A stretch of DNA of 64,000 bases from an uncultured Anaeroplasmataceae bacterium (GTDB taxonomy: Bacteria > Bacillota_I > Bacilli_A > Acholeplasmatales > Anaeroplasmataceae). The translations under genes were made by a program, and so were the position numbers. Each line of letters opens with the position of its first letter. Within the stretch, counting starts at the first letter, position 1. The stretch lies in assembly GCA_949840955.1 (NCBI GenBank), contig CATKXV010000010.1:16035-80034 (forward strand). Direction: 5' to 3'. This document shows, piece after piece, positions 7,757-15,509 of the stretch. Below the pieces are notes generated by a model. That model was not told the DNA's origin. It searched no databases and saw only the letters and a program-made list of their open reading frames with translations.

Positions 7757-7978
7757 ATGCATCCAGTTGATGCTATTTTGCAGGAGTATAACGTTACTAG
7801 ATACTTTTTTAATAAAACATATGGTTTTAATATAAATCGTCTTAGAAATCTTGTTATAAGGGATACTCCTGTAGATAATCTCCAAGTATCTATCATTCAT
7901 GCTATGAGTCAGTGTTTCAATATTTCTATGGATGAAGTGTATTTTAAATTAAAGCAGTATGAAACTATGAATAAGTAA
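7757..7978 (+). CDS. Small degenerate XRE/Cro-like helix-turn-helix protein
   Basis: A 73-residue protein with an excellent ribosome binding site (AAAGGAGG, spacing 8). The pattern ILQEYNVTRYFFNKTYG, a loop with TPV, then IIHAMSQCFNISMDEVYFKL follows the short Cro/XRE-like regulators of integrative elements (helix, turn, helix, then an LA-x-x-L-x-x-S-x-D-E-V-like helix). A strong terminator follows at once. The gene sits in the decayed island by tRNA-Arg and is probably its residual regulator. Family call is by pattern; DNA binding is inferred. Confidence 0.65.
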   Translation: MHPVDAILQEYNVTRYFFNKTYGFNINRLRNLVIRDTPVDNLQVSIIHAMSQCFNISMDEVYFKLKQYETMNK

Positions 7979-7990
7979 TCTTAATCAAAA

Positions 7991-8029
7991 ATAAATGCCC
8001 TAGCCAGTTATAGCTAGAGCATTTTTTTA
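7991..8029 (+). terminator. Rho-independent terminator
   Basis: ATGC-C-CTAGC (7995-8004) pairs with GCTAG-A-GCAT (8013-8022) with one internal mismatch, followed by T7. It closes the small plus-strand unit of micropeptide and HTH gene. Confidence 0.8.
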
Positions 8030-8144
8030 TATTTTGATAGATGCCAGTTCATCCCTATAAGATTGAAGCCTTGCTTCTATGTCCTCTACTTCTGCTTGAA
8101 ACTTTGAAGCAGTTACATATGCCTCATACGTTCTGGAGTTCCTC
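8027..8144 (-). pseudogene. Remnant of an unknown coding region, C-terminal fragment
   Basis: The minus strand reads about 38 codons ending in TAA (8029-8027), with a helical, Glu/Arg-rich C-terminus (AEVEDIEARLQSYRDELASI). No start codon or ribosome binding site precedes it, and its upstream part runs over the integrase remnant on the other strand. I cannot name the family. It looks like debris of the mobile element rather than a working gene. Confidence 0.35.
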
Positions 8145-8257
8145 TGAAAATTGTATCTGAACGTTTAGGACATTCTAGGGTATTAACAACATTAAATATT
8201 TATACTCACGTTGTGAAAGGTGATGAGATGGCTGTATTAAATTATTTGAATATATAA
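8108..8257 (+). pseudogene. Tyrosine integrase C-terminal remnant
   Basis: The plus strand reads SGVPLKIVSERLGHS and later TTLNIYTHVV before a stop at 8255-8257. This is the end of a phage/ICE-type tyrosine recombinase: the LGH box carrying the third catalytic His, and the IYTH motif with the nucleophilic Tyr. The frame is closed by TGA at 8105-8107, so the N-terminal arm-binding domain and the R-x-x-R core are missing. The fragment points toward the 3' end of tRNA-Arg, about 175 bp away, the expected place for an integrase gene at attL. Confidence 0.75.
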
Positions 8258-8333
8258 TTTATAAGGGTTGCAAAACCCTTTTTCTATGTAAAAATATATA
8301 ACTAAACATAAAATTACAAATATAAGAAAATAT

Positions 8334-8355
8334 AAAGTATGCCAAAAGTATGCCA
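8334..8355 (+). repeat. Tandem AAAGTATGCCA repeats between int remnant and tRNA
   Basis: AAAGTATGCCA (8334-8344) and AAAAGTATGCCA (8344-8355) share a base and match the copy at 7401-7412. Their position between the integrase remnant and the tRNA 3' end fits arm-type integrase binding sites. This is inference from position and sequence. Confidence 0.45.
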
Positions 8356-8431
8356 CTTGCAACTAGAAGTAAAATAAAAAAGTCTAAAATATATTGATAT
8401 TACAATGTATTTTAGACTATAGCTTGTAAAC

Positions 8432-8508
8432 TGGCGTCCCTAAATGGATTCGAACCATCGACTGATCACTTCGGAGGCGATTCCTCTATCCAACTGAGGT
8501 ATAGGGAC
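8432..8508 (-). tRNA. tRNA-Arg (anticodon CCG)
   Basis: The minus strand folds as a complete tRNA: acceptor GTCCCTA/TAGGGAC, D-stem CCTC/GAGG, anticodon stem ATCGC/GTGAT with loop CTCCGAA giving anticodon CCG (reads CGG, Arg), and a T-arm around GGTTCGAATCC. Discriminator G is followed by an encoded CCA at 8434-8432. The gene is intact, and its 3' end faces the integrase remnant. Confidence 0.95.
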
Positions 8509-8510
8509 AT

Positions 8511-8783
8511 CTATTTTAAAATATCCTGATACTTCGGATTATTTAAAAACCATTTTTCAGCATAGGAGCAATGAACGATTACCTTTAAATTAGAAGCCTT
8601 TAAAACCTCATAGGCGGCTTGTAATAATTGTTGTGCAATCCCCATTCCTCTCAAAGATGAATCAACAAATGTACTTTCTATTACAGCTGTTTGCTCATCT
8701 AATTTAGGAAACAGCACATAGGCAATTTCTTTTTGTTCATCATTTAAAATATAAACTTTTTCCTTTGTTTTTTCTATTTTCAT
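8511..8783 (-). CDS. Small GNAT acetyltransferase (YjdJ-like)
   Basis: A 90-residue single-domain GNAT protein of the short YjdJ/Yjdj-like type: the core VDSSLRGMGIAQQLLQAA (the R/Q-x-x-G-x-G/A acetyl-CoA loop) and HCSYAEKWFLNNPKY at the end. ATG 8783 is chosen because GAGGG lies 7 nt upstream, while the longer frame would begin inside a -10-like TATAAT at 8796-8801. The gene ends 2 bp from the tRNA gene. The acetyl acceptor is unknown. Confidence 0.85.
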   Translation of the reverse strand: MKIEKTKEKVYILNDEQKEIAYVLFPKLDEQTAVIESTFVDSSLRGMGIAQQLLQAAYEVLKASNLKVIVHCSYAEKWFLNNPKYQDILK

Positions 8784-8833
8784 ATTATCCCTCATTACCA
8801 TTATACTACTTTTCTTGTAAAAAGAAACAAAAA

Positions 8834-8862
8834 AATAAAAAACACCAATGGTGTTTTTTAAA
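8834..8862. terminator. Bidirectional terminator hairpin
   Basis: AAAAAACACC-AAT-GGTGTTTTTT is a perfect 10-bp stem with a 3-nt loop and T/A runs on both sides, just beyond the stop of the repeat lipoprotein gene. Confidence 0.85.
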
Positions 8863-8863
8863 A

Positions 8864-10294
8864 TTATTTGGTTGGGGTTACCTTAGTTACGTGAGGCTGA
8901 ACTCCATTATACCAATATAGGAAACCCTCTATATCTATCTTATCTCCATCTTTTAAGGCTTCTACTGCCTTATAGCAATCTGAATTTTCATCACACAGAT
9001 AGGATTCAACTGTAAATGTATAGGTTGTTTTCCCATCACTTACATCAAAATATATATCATCTCCACGAGTTCCTGCATTATTATGCTTATAATAAATTAC
9101 ATGCTCCTTATCCTTTGCAACAACCGTTAAGCCTTTAAATTTAGCAAACATATTTTGATATTGAAGTAAAGAGTCTTTTCCTAACTCATTTGTAGCATCT
9201 ATTGGAGAGGCTGTATAGCGATCCCCTAAAACCTCATAGGTTGCTTCTGCTCCTGGAGCTAAGCCGTCAATTTCATTTTCTCCTGCCCAAGATGTTTTAT
9301 TTCCTTTGATTCTAATCTTTTTTCCAAGGGTAAGCTTTGTATCATAATCGGATTTAGTACAAGGTAAATTATAGGCAAAATAACCACCTACATTATCTTC
9401 TAAATAAAAGGAAGCAACTCCTATTCCATCATTTTCCCACCATGCTTGTTTTCCTTGAATAAAGGCTTCTATCACAAGGGGTGTCCCATTTTCTGCTTTA
9501 GCATACTCTGCATGGGTGTTTGTTCCTTGTGCTTTGGTAAAAATGTTTGTTCCTGTTTTTGTAACCTTAGTTACATGAGGCTGTGCTCCATTATACCAAT
9601 ATAGGAAGGCCTCTACATTAACCTTATCTCCAACAGCAAGTGTCTTAACTGCGTTATAAACCTCGCTATCCTTATCACATAAATAGGATTCTACACAAGC
9701 TGATAGATAATGAACACCATCAGATAAGGTCAAATATAGGTCATCTCCATCTTTTCCTGAATTATCATATTTATAATAAAATGCTGAAGTTCTATCCTCT
9801 TGAGCAACAACATATAAATCCTTAAATTCAACAGCCATATTTTGAGAATCAAGTAAAGTATCTGTACCTAAAAATGCTGTTACATCCTTTGGAGTAGCAA
9901 TATATTTTTTGTCCTTTAAAACGGTATAGGTTGCCTCTGCTCCTTCAGCTAAACCAGCTATCTCAATTTCTCCAGCCCAATCCGTCTTCTGTCCTGTTAC
10001 TTGAATCTTAGTTCCTATTGTCAAATCATTATCATAGGCATTTTTATCACAAGGAAGATTATAAACGAAATATCCTCCATCTTGATCCTGTAAATAGAAG
10101 GTTGCTACACCAATTCCATCACTTTCCCACCAAGCTTGTTTCCCTTGAATATAGGCTTCAATTGTTACTGTTGTCCCTTTTTCTGCTTTCAAATATTCTG
10201 CATGAGTTAAAGCCTTGGTTTCTTCCTTACTGCTACAAGAGCCTAAAAAAGCAACTGAAAGTATAGCTAAAAATCCTACAAATAATTTTTTCAT
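8864..10294 (-). CDS. Secreted lipoprotein of two tandem OB-fold-like repeats
   Basis: Start ATG 10294 follows AGAGG at a spacing of about 8 nt. A signal peptide ends in the lipobox FLGSC with Cys20, so the protein is anchored to the outer membrane face of the cell. The mature part is an internal duplication: both halves carry EAYIQGKQAWWE-DGIGV, then GGYF-YNLPC, G-KI-x-x-x-G-K-T-WAGE-EI, then YLCD and YWYNG-QPHVTKVT. The strand pattern recalls the OB-fold modules of secreted nucleases or sugar-binding lipoproteins, but I cannot assign a family firmly. It has its own consensus promoter (10330-10358), lies downstream of the sugar ABC genes and has no catalytic motif that I recognise. Confidence 0.75.
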   Translation of the reverse strand: MKKLFVGFLAILSVAFLGSCSSKEETKALTHAEYLKAEKGTTVTIEAYIQGKQAWWESDGIGVATFYLQDQDGGYFVYNLPCDKNAYDNDLTIGTKIQVTGQKTDWAGEIEIAGLAEGAEATYTVLKDKKYIATPKDVTAFLGTDTLLDSQNMAVEFKDLYVVAQEDRTSAFYYKYDNSGKDGDDLYLTLSDGVHYLSACVESYLCDKDSEVYNAVKTLAVGDKVNVEAFLYWYNGAQPHVTKVTKTGTNIFTKAQGTNTHAEYAKAENGTPLVIEAFIQGKQAWWENDGIGVASFYLEDNVGGYFAYNLPCTKSDYDTKLTLGKKIRIKGNKTSWAGENEIDGLAPGAEATYEVLGDRYTASPIDATNELGKDSLLQYQNMFAKFKGLTVVAKDKEHVIYYKHNNAGTRGDDIYFDVSDGKTTYTFTVESYLCDENSDCYKAVEALKDGDKIDIEGFLYWYNGVQPHVTKVTPTK

Positions 10295-10329
10295 ACTAAA
10301 ACCTCTCTTCATATTAAATATACACAAAT

Positions 10330-10358
10330 ATTATATTTTTTTTGATAAAATATGTCAA
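10330..10358 (-). promoter_or_regulatory. Consensus sigma-A promoter of the repeat lipoprotein
   Basis: Minus-strand TTGACA (10358-10353), 17-bp spacer, TATAAT (10335-10330), about 36 bp upstream of ATG 10294. All twelve consensus bases match. Confidence 0.85.
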
Positions 10359-10365
10359 CAAATCT

Positions 10366-10408
10366 TAAAAAATAGTATAGTTTTTTGTCTTTTTTTTACT
10401 ATTTTATA
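10366..10408 (-). terminator. Probable terminator after the sugar-binding gene
   Basis: On the minus strand AAAATAGTA (10405-10397) pairs with TACTATTTT (10377-10369) across an A-rich loop, followed by TT and an A/T stretch. The stem is A/T-rich, so this is a moderate call. Confidence 0.5.
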
Positions 10409-10410
10409 GT

Positions 10411-11844
10411 TTATTTTATCTCATATGTTGAAAGTTTATACCTTGTATCAACTAAAGAAAACAATTCCTCAATACTTTTTTTATCTCTAAATTTTTTATT
10501 AAACATAGCCTCAATTAAATAGCCTGCTGCTGATCTACAAAGGGAGGATCCATTAAATACAGGGGTAACAAACGTATGATCTATGTTATCAATAATGAGC
10601 TTTGTAGCCTTTCGTTTTACATCATACTCCGCTTCGTCCTTTAAATATTGCTGAAATTCATTAGACTCAACCGCAGTTTTGGTTACAGGCAAATACCCTT
10701 CTGTCTTAGAAAAGGAAATCTGCGTTTTTTGAGTTAGTAAATATTGCATAAATAGCCAGGTTGCTAAAACCTCTTGTGGATCCTCCTTATAAAATAAGCA
10801 CATAGATGGTCCCTGTGATATCATCCAAGGATTTTCCTTATTCACTTGAGGAACTGTAGTTACAAGAGTTTCAAAGTCTACAACCTCAGATTGAGGAATA
10901 TCAAGCAAAGGAGCTTTACTCCCTAGCCATGTAGATCCCGCTGTAGAATCTATAGCAAAAATACATTGACCTTTATTATAAAAATTTCCTGGATAGCTAA
11001 CGCGCTTAAAGGTATCAAAATAGCCTTGATCAATAGGCTCAACCAAATCAAGAAGCATTTGACTTACCTCTTCACTTAGGAATTCTACCTTTCCCTTAGA
11101 GGTTGTATATTTAAAATTATGCTGCTTACAAAGCTGTATAAACATATTATCTGTGGATTTGTAGATTAAAGGAATCATAGCCTTTTGTTCCAAAGTAGCC
11201 TTTTGCTTTGCATATTTTGATACCTCCCATATATACTCCCAGGTAAAGGTTTCAGGTATCTCAAAGCCATTTTCCTTTAAATAGGTTTGATTCACATAAA
11301 GGGCTTCAGAGGAACGCATAAAGGGGAGGATACAATACTTATCCTGAATGATACATTCATCCAAAAACTTAGAAAAAATATCTTCCTTATGTATCGATTG
11401 AAATTTTAATTCTTTTCCACCCAAGCCATATTTTTCATTTTCTATTAACGAATTTAAAGGAACGACAACATTTTGCCCTTCCATATAGGTTGCAACATGA
11501 TCTGGATAGGCAATAGATGCATTGGGCGTTGTATTCGTAGAAATATTGGTTATCACATCTGAATAAATTTTTGTATAATCACTATATTGGATAACCTGAA
11601 TATGGATATTTGGATATAATTTTTGAAATTCCTCTACAGCTTGATTAAAAATTTCCTGCTGAATTTTATTCGTATCATTTTTTGCCCAAAAGGTAATTTG
11701 ATGCTCCTTTGTTTCATCAAAAGCCTCTGGAACCTCAAAATCAATCGCTTCTATTTTATCATTCTTGGGAACAAGCCTTCCATGACAGGCCGTTAAACCA
11801 AGAGTAAGAAAAGCTATGCTAAGAATTATGTAAATTTTTTTCAT
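10411..11844 (-). CDS. Sugar ABC transporter substrate-binding lipoprotein (family 1)
   Basis: A 477-residue extracellular solute-binding protein. ATG 11844 (GGAG 9 nt upstream) gives a signal peptide ending in LTAC with Cys20 as lipid anchor; a TTG three codons earlier is too close to the ribosome binding site. The fold-typical opening HQITFWAKND and later PYPDHVATYMEG/STAGSTWLG segments match CUT1-type binding proteins of the UgpB/MalE class. It is the last gene of the CotH-permease-permease-binding protein operon. The bound sugar cannot be told from sequence; neighbours suggest an oligosaccharide. Confidence 0.9.
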   Translation of the reverse strand: MKKIYIILSIAFLTLGLTACHGRLVPKNDKIEAIDFEVPEAFDETKEHQITFWAKNDTNKIQQEIFNQAVEEFQKLYPNIHIQVIQYSDYTKIYSDVITNISTNTTPNASIAYPDHVATYMEGQNVVVPLNSLIENEKYGLGGKELKFQSIHKEDIFSKFLDECIIQDKYCILPFMRSSEALYVNQTYLKENGFEIPETFTWEYIWEVSKYAKQKATLEQKAMIPLIYKSTDNMFIQLCKQHNFKYTTSKGKVEFLSEEVSQMLLDLVEPIDQGYFDTFKRVSYPGNFYNKGQCIFAIDSTAGSTWLGSKAPLLDIPQSEVVDFETLVTTVPQVNKENPWMISQGPSMCLFYKEDPQEVLATWLFMQYLLTQKTQISFSKTEGYLPVTKTAVESNEFQQYLKDEAEYDVKRKATKLIIDNIDHTFVTPVFNGSSLCRSAAGYLIEAMFNKKFRDKKSIEELFSLVDTRYKLSTYEIK

Positions 11845-11859
11845 GCATTTCAACTCCTT

Positions 11860-12702
11860 TTATCCCTTTGAACCACTTCTAGCTACACCAGACATGATTT
11901 GCTTTCTAAATACTATAAATAAAAGTAAGATGGGTACAGAAACACATACAACAGCAGCCATCATTCCAGGTATATCTGCCATACCCATGCTTTGCTCCTT
12001 TATCATTTGAATTCCATTGCTGACAAGATAGTAATCCTTATCCGTTGTAATTAGTCTAGGCCATACATAGGAGTTCCAGCATTCAATAAATTTTAAAATA
12101 GTTATGGTAAGAATGGTTGGCTTAGATAAGGGGAATAAAATCTTGAATAGATATTTAAAATCAGAGGTTCCATCTATTTTTGCCGCATAATATATATCAT
12201 CAGAAACCTGCATGAAATTTTGCCTTAATAAATAGATATAGAATACAGACAGGATGGATGGTAAAATTAAACCAACAAAGGTATTTCGCCAATCCAAATG
12301 AACAACCGTAACATAATTTGTTATGATAACAAGCTCATTAGGAATCATCATCATAGCTAAAAACAAAACAAAAACAATATTTTTTCCTCTAAATTCTAAT
12401 CTTGCAAATGCAAAAGCTGCAAGCAAAGAAACAAAAACCATAAGAAATGTTGTAGTTGTAGAAAAAATAATTGTATTGAGCATATATCTTCCTAGCTTCG
12501 ATACTGTCCAAACGGATATATAGTTCTCAAAGGTAGGAGGTATAGCAATGAATTGAGGTATCGTCTCTGAATTATAGGCTGAATATGTTTTAAAGGAGGT
12601 TAATACCATCCAATAAAATGGAAATAACACAAATAAAGCCCATACAAGCAAAAGGATATAAATTCCGATTTTACTTATGACTTTTCTTCTTTTTTCTTCC
12701 AT
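11860..12702 (-). CDS. Sugar ABC transporter permease (MalG/UgpE type)
   Basis: A 280-residue CUT1 inner permease with six predicted helices. The conserved opening helix LFPFYWMVLTSFK and the EAA loop YYAAKIDGTSDFKYLFKILFP place it in the MalG class. It pairs with the permease encoded directly upstream (14-bp gap) and the binding protein directly downstream (15-bp gap). No ATPase is encoded in the operon, so it probably uses a shared MsmK-type ATPase encoded elsewhere. Confidence 0.93.
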   Translation of the reverse strand: MEEKRRKVISKIGIYILLLVWALFVLFPFYWMVLTSFKTYSAYNSETIPQFIAIPPTFENYISVWTVSKLGRYMLNTIIFSTTTTFLMVFVSLLAAFAFARLEFRGKNIVFVLFLAMMMIPNELVIITNYVTVVHLDWRNTFVGLILPSILSVFYIYLLRQNFMQVSDDIYYAAKIDGTSDFKYLFKILFPLSKPTILTITILKFIECWNSYVWPRLITTDKDYYLVSNGIQMIKEQSMGMADIPGMMAAVVCVSVPILLLFIVFRKQIMSGVARSGSKG

Positions 12703-12716
12703 GGTGTACTCCTTCC

Positions 12717-13604
12717 CTAATAATATACTTTCTTATTACTTACAAACAGATTGATACAGGTTATTGTAAATATGATACAGAACAAAAGGATTGCAGCTGC
12801 GGCAGCATAGGATGGATAGCCTCCTGTTTCAAAATAAAGCATATTGTAAACATAGCCTACAATGGTATTCATTTCTGAAGAATTCAAATCCTCACCAAAT
12901 AAAGCTACTGCATTATTATACTCCTTAAATGCACCGATAAAGCCTGTAATCAGTAAATAAGCTATCATTGGAGAAATCATAGGAACCGTTATCTTACGAA
13001 ACATAGTAAAGCCTGAGGCTTGATCTAGCTTTGCTGCATTATAATATTGCTTATTAACAGACTGTAAAGCTCCTACGAGTACAAGAACCTTAAAGGGCAT
13101 TACGGTCCAGATAATATAAAAGCTTAAAACCAGCATCTTTGCCCAATGAGGTCCACGAATAAAATCAATTGGATCAATATGAAACCAGCCCAAAATCATA
13201 TTAGCTAGTCCATTACTTAAGGGGGTTTTATCAAATATGATTAGGAAAACAAGTCCTACAGCTAAGGTGTTTGTCACATAGGGCAAAAAGAAAATGGTCT
13301 CAAAGATTTTTTTCAAAGGCTTGATGCTATTTAATCCAACAGCCAATAAAATTGCAATCAGGGTGGATATAGGAACAGTAATTAAAATGATAAAGGAATT
13401 TTTTACCGCAGATAAAAAATCAGGATCCTTTAAAACATATTGATAATTTCCAAAGCCAACCCCTGTGTAGGTTTGGGTTACAAACGCAAAATTTTCTTCA
13501 AAGGAATAAATGATAACGTCAATTAAAGGATAGAGCATAAAAACACTGAGTAATACAAGTGCTGGTAATAAATAGAGCCATGCCTTCCAATTGTTTTTTT
13601 TCAT
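12717..13604 (-). CDS. Sugar ABC transporter permease (MalF/UgpA type)
   Basis: A 295-residue CUT1 permease. The N-terminus WLYLLPALVLLSVFMLYPLI is typical of UgpA/LacF-type proteins, and the EAA loop reads YYNAAKLDQASGFTMFRKITVPM. Six membrane helices are expected. It forms the heterodimeric channel with the MalG-type protein encoded next. It follows the CotH-like gene by 33 bp. Confidence 0.93.
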   Translation of the reverse strand: MKKNNWKAWLYLLPALVLLSVFMLYPLIDVIIYSFEENFAFVTQTYTGVGFGNYQYVLKDPDFLSAVKNSFIILITVPISTLIAILLAVGLNSIKPLKKIFETIFFLPYVTNTLAVGLVFLIIFDKTPLSNGLANMILGWFHIDPIDFIRGPHWAKMLVLSFYIIWTVMPFKVLVLVGALQSVNKQYYNAAKLDQASGFTMFRKITVPMISPMIAYLLITGFIGAFKEYNNAVALFGEDLNSSEMNTIVGYVYNMLYFETGGYPSYAAAAAILLFCIIFTITCINLFVSNKKVYY

Positions 13605-13637
13605 TTTTCATCTTCTCCTTTCTCTGCACAAAATGAG

Positions 13638-15509
13638 CTATTTTTTTATAATAGAAAGTCCTTCATCTAGAATTTGAATGGTATAATAGCCAGATTCCTT
13701 CACTCCTATATTATGATTATCACTTGCAGAAAGAAAGAGCTTATTATCTATCAAATTCGTATAATTCCATTCTGTCTTCCAATCCCTAGAAGCAATTTTA
13801 AAGGATTGATTTGCCTCTAAAAAAATTTCTATCGTGGGTATACCAGCAATCATTCTCAATTGATATGAGGACTCTATGCCATTCCAGTCATTCATATTTC
13901 CTCTAAGATAGTAGGAGGAATAGTTAATTTCTTCGATTTGACTTGTCCAGTCCTTGCTTAAAAAGCTTTCTCTTTTTTTCGTCAAATAAACTTCTATGGA
14001 TAAATTCCACTCATCCTCTAGGCTTGTCGCCTCTTTTAACGAAAATACTATAGGCTTTGTTAAGATATTTTTTCCTAATTTAACATCTTCTTCATATTGC
14101 AGGGCCTTTGTATAATACTTCAAAAATGTATCAAAGGAAAACCATTTTGTATCCAGTATTTCCTGAATTCTTCTCACATAATCCTTACGGATTTGTTCAT
14201 TTCCTCCACTCAATATGCTTTTCTCAAAGAAAGGCATATCATTGGGCATATATCCCGTTTGTAAATCAAAAGGTCCATTTAAGGCACCGTGATGCTTCGT
14301 AGGGTTCCCCGTTCCTCCTGTTGACCCTAAAGCACGATCAGAATCTGTTGGAATAAAAAATGCGAGAGATGTATCCTTAGTAAAATATAGATATGTGTTA
14401 TTAAAATTACCTCTTAAATCATCTGGATCCCCTAGCAAATAGGAAATAGCTAAATAGGTTATAACACTATCATATACGGTATTCTTTTTGAGAAAATCAT
14501 CAAAATCTGAAGTGGAGGTATCCATAATTTCCTGAATAAAGGCTTTTAATGCCTCATGCTTGGAGGTTTTCTTATTGGATTTTAAATCATAGGGAAAAGA
14601 AATCTCTTTGTAATGATCTCCATCCTTGATTTGATATTCTACTCCAAATAAAGAATCATCTAAGGAATTCAGCTTTGCACCAACATTCGTCCAACCTAAT
14701 TTATATAAATCCCCTTTAGCACTTTCCTTTACAAGATTTCTTTTAATAAAGTCCTTATTGATATCCTCTATTGCTAAATAAACTCCTAAATTCTCTTTTT
14801 GATTCTTTATATTCATTTCCAATTGGATTAAATTACAATGGGGTGCAAGTACATCATTATTCCGATAAATTTCATTTGCATAATATTCCTTTAAATACGT
14901 TCCATCTGCATTTCTATTCCATCTTAAAATCAATTTATCTAGTCCGAAAAAGGTTCTATTTTCTCGATAATCCAAAGCCTCTTTATCCTGCCATACATCC
15001 TTTTCATCACGAAACTCATCATCAAAGGTTTCACTGAAGGACAGTTTATAATGTCTTAAATTGATTTTACCATCCTCTGTTAAAATGCTGCCTCTAGATG
15101 AATTTCCCTTTTGACGGATTCCAACATCCTCATAATGAAATTGTAATGTATTATAATATATATTTAAATTACACTTATGATAGCTTTCCTTATTTCCAAC
15201 CTCATAGTCCTGGTTCAATTTTTGTAATGTTTCTTGCGTTATCTCTACTTCTAGCTTGATTTTATAATCTAAATTGAAAAAATCTAAGGCTCCCTTTTGA
15301 TATTTGGATTGAAATATGCCCTTGCGAATACCAACCTGCTCCGCTGATAAGACCTTATATTCCTCTTCCATAGAGGTATCTTGGGTAGATGTTTGAACAT
15401 AATCCCCATATCCCAAATCATATTTTCCTAGCAAATCTTTTTTAGCTTTACAGCTCGTAAAAGCCAAAAGCATACCGATGATAGCTATAAAATAAAATAA
15501 TTTTTTCAT
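13638..15509 (-). CDS. CotH-kinase-like lipoprotein with C-terminal glycan-binding-like domain
   Basis: A 623-residue protein with a signal peptide and lipobox AFTSC (Cys20). The middle (about 110-450) has CotH marks: GIRQKGNSSRG, KLILRWNRNADGTYLKEYYANEIYR, LYKLGW and IPTDSDRALGS, which correspond to the atypical protein kinase fold of spore-coat CotH and its secreted relatives. The last 100 residues start with YYLRGNMNDWNG, a pattern seen in starch-binding and SusE/CBM48-like beta-sandwiches. The start overlaps the uvrC stop by 4 bp, and CUT1 permeases follow, so the protein is tied to sugar uptake rather than to spore coat. Kinase activity is inferred; such a pairing is unusual. Confidence 0.85.
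   Translation of the reverse strand: MKKLFYFIAIIGMLLAFTSCKAKKDLLGKYDLGYGDYVQTSTQDTSMEEEYKVLSAEQVGIRKGIFQSKYQKGALDFFNLDYKIKLEVEITQETLQKLNQDYEVGNKESYHKCNLNIYYNTLQFHYEDVGIRQKGNSSRGSILTEDGKINLRHYKLSFSETFDDEFRDEKDVWQDKEALDYRENRTFFGLDKLILRWNRNADGTYLKEYYANEIYRNNDVLAPHCNLIQLEMNIKNQKENLGVYLAIEDINKDFIKRNLVKESAKGDLYKLGWTNVGAKLNSLDDSLFGVEYQIKDGDHYKEISFPYDLKSNKKTSKHEALKAFIQEIMDTSTSDFDDFLKKNTVYDSVITYLAISYLLGDPDDLRGNFNNTYLYFTKDTSLAFFIPTDSDRALGSTGGTGNPTKHHGALNGPFDLQTGYMPNDMPFFEKSILSGGNEQIRKDYVRRIQEILDTKWFSFDTFLKYYTKALQYEEDVKLGKNILTKPIVFSLKEATSLEDEWNLSIEVYLTKKRESFLSKDWTSQIEEINYSSYYLRGNMNDWNGIESSYQLRMIAGIPTIEIFLEANQSFKIASRDWKTEWNYTNLIDNKLFLSASDNHNIGVKESGYYTIQILDEGLSIIKK

Noticed and set aside
7676..7900. Minus-strand 74-codon frame opposite the micropeptide and HTH gene
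   Set aside because: The plus strand has a strong ribosome binding site, a recognisable HTH and a terminator; the minus frame has none.
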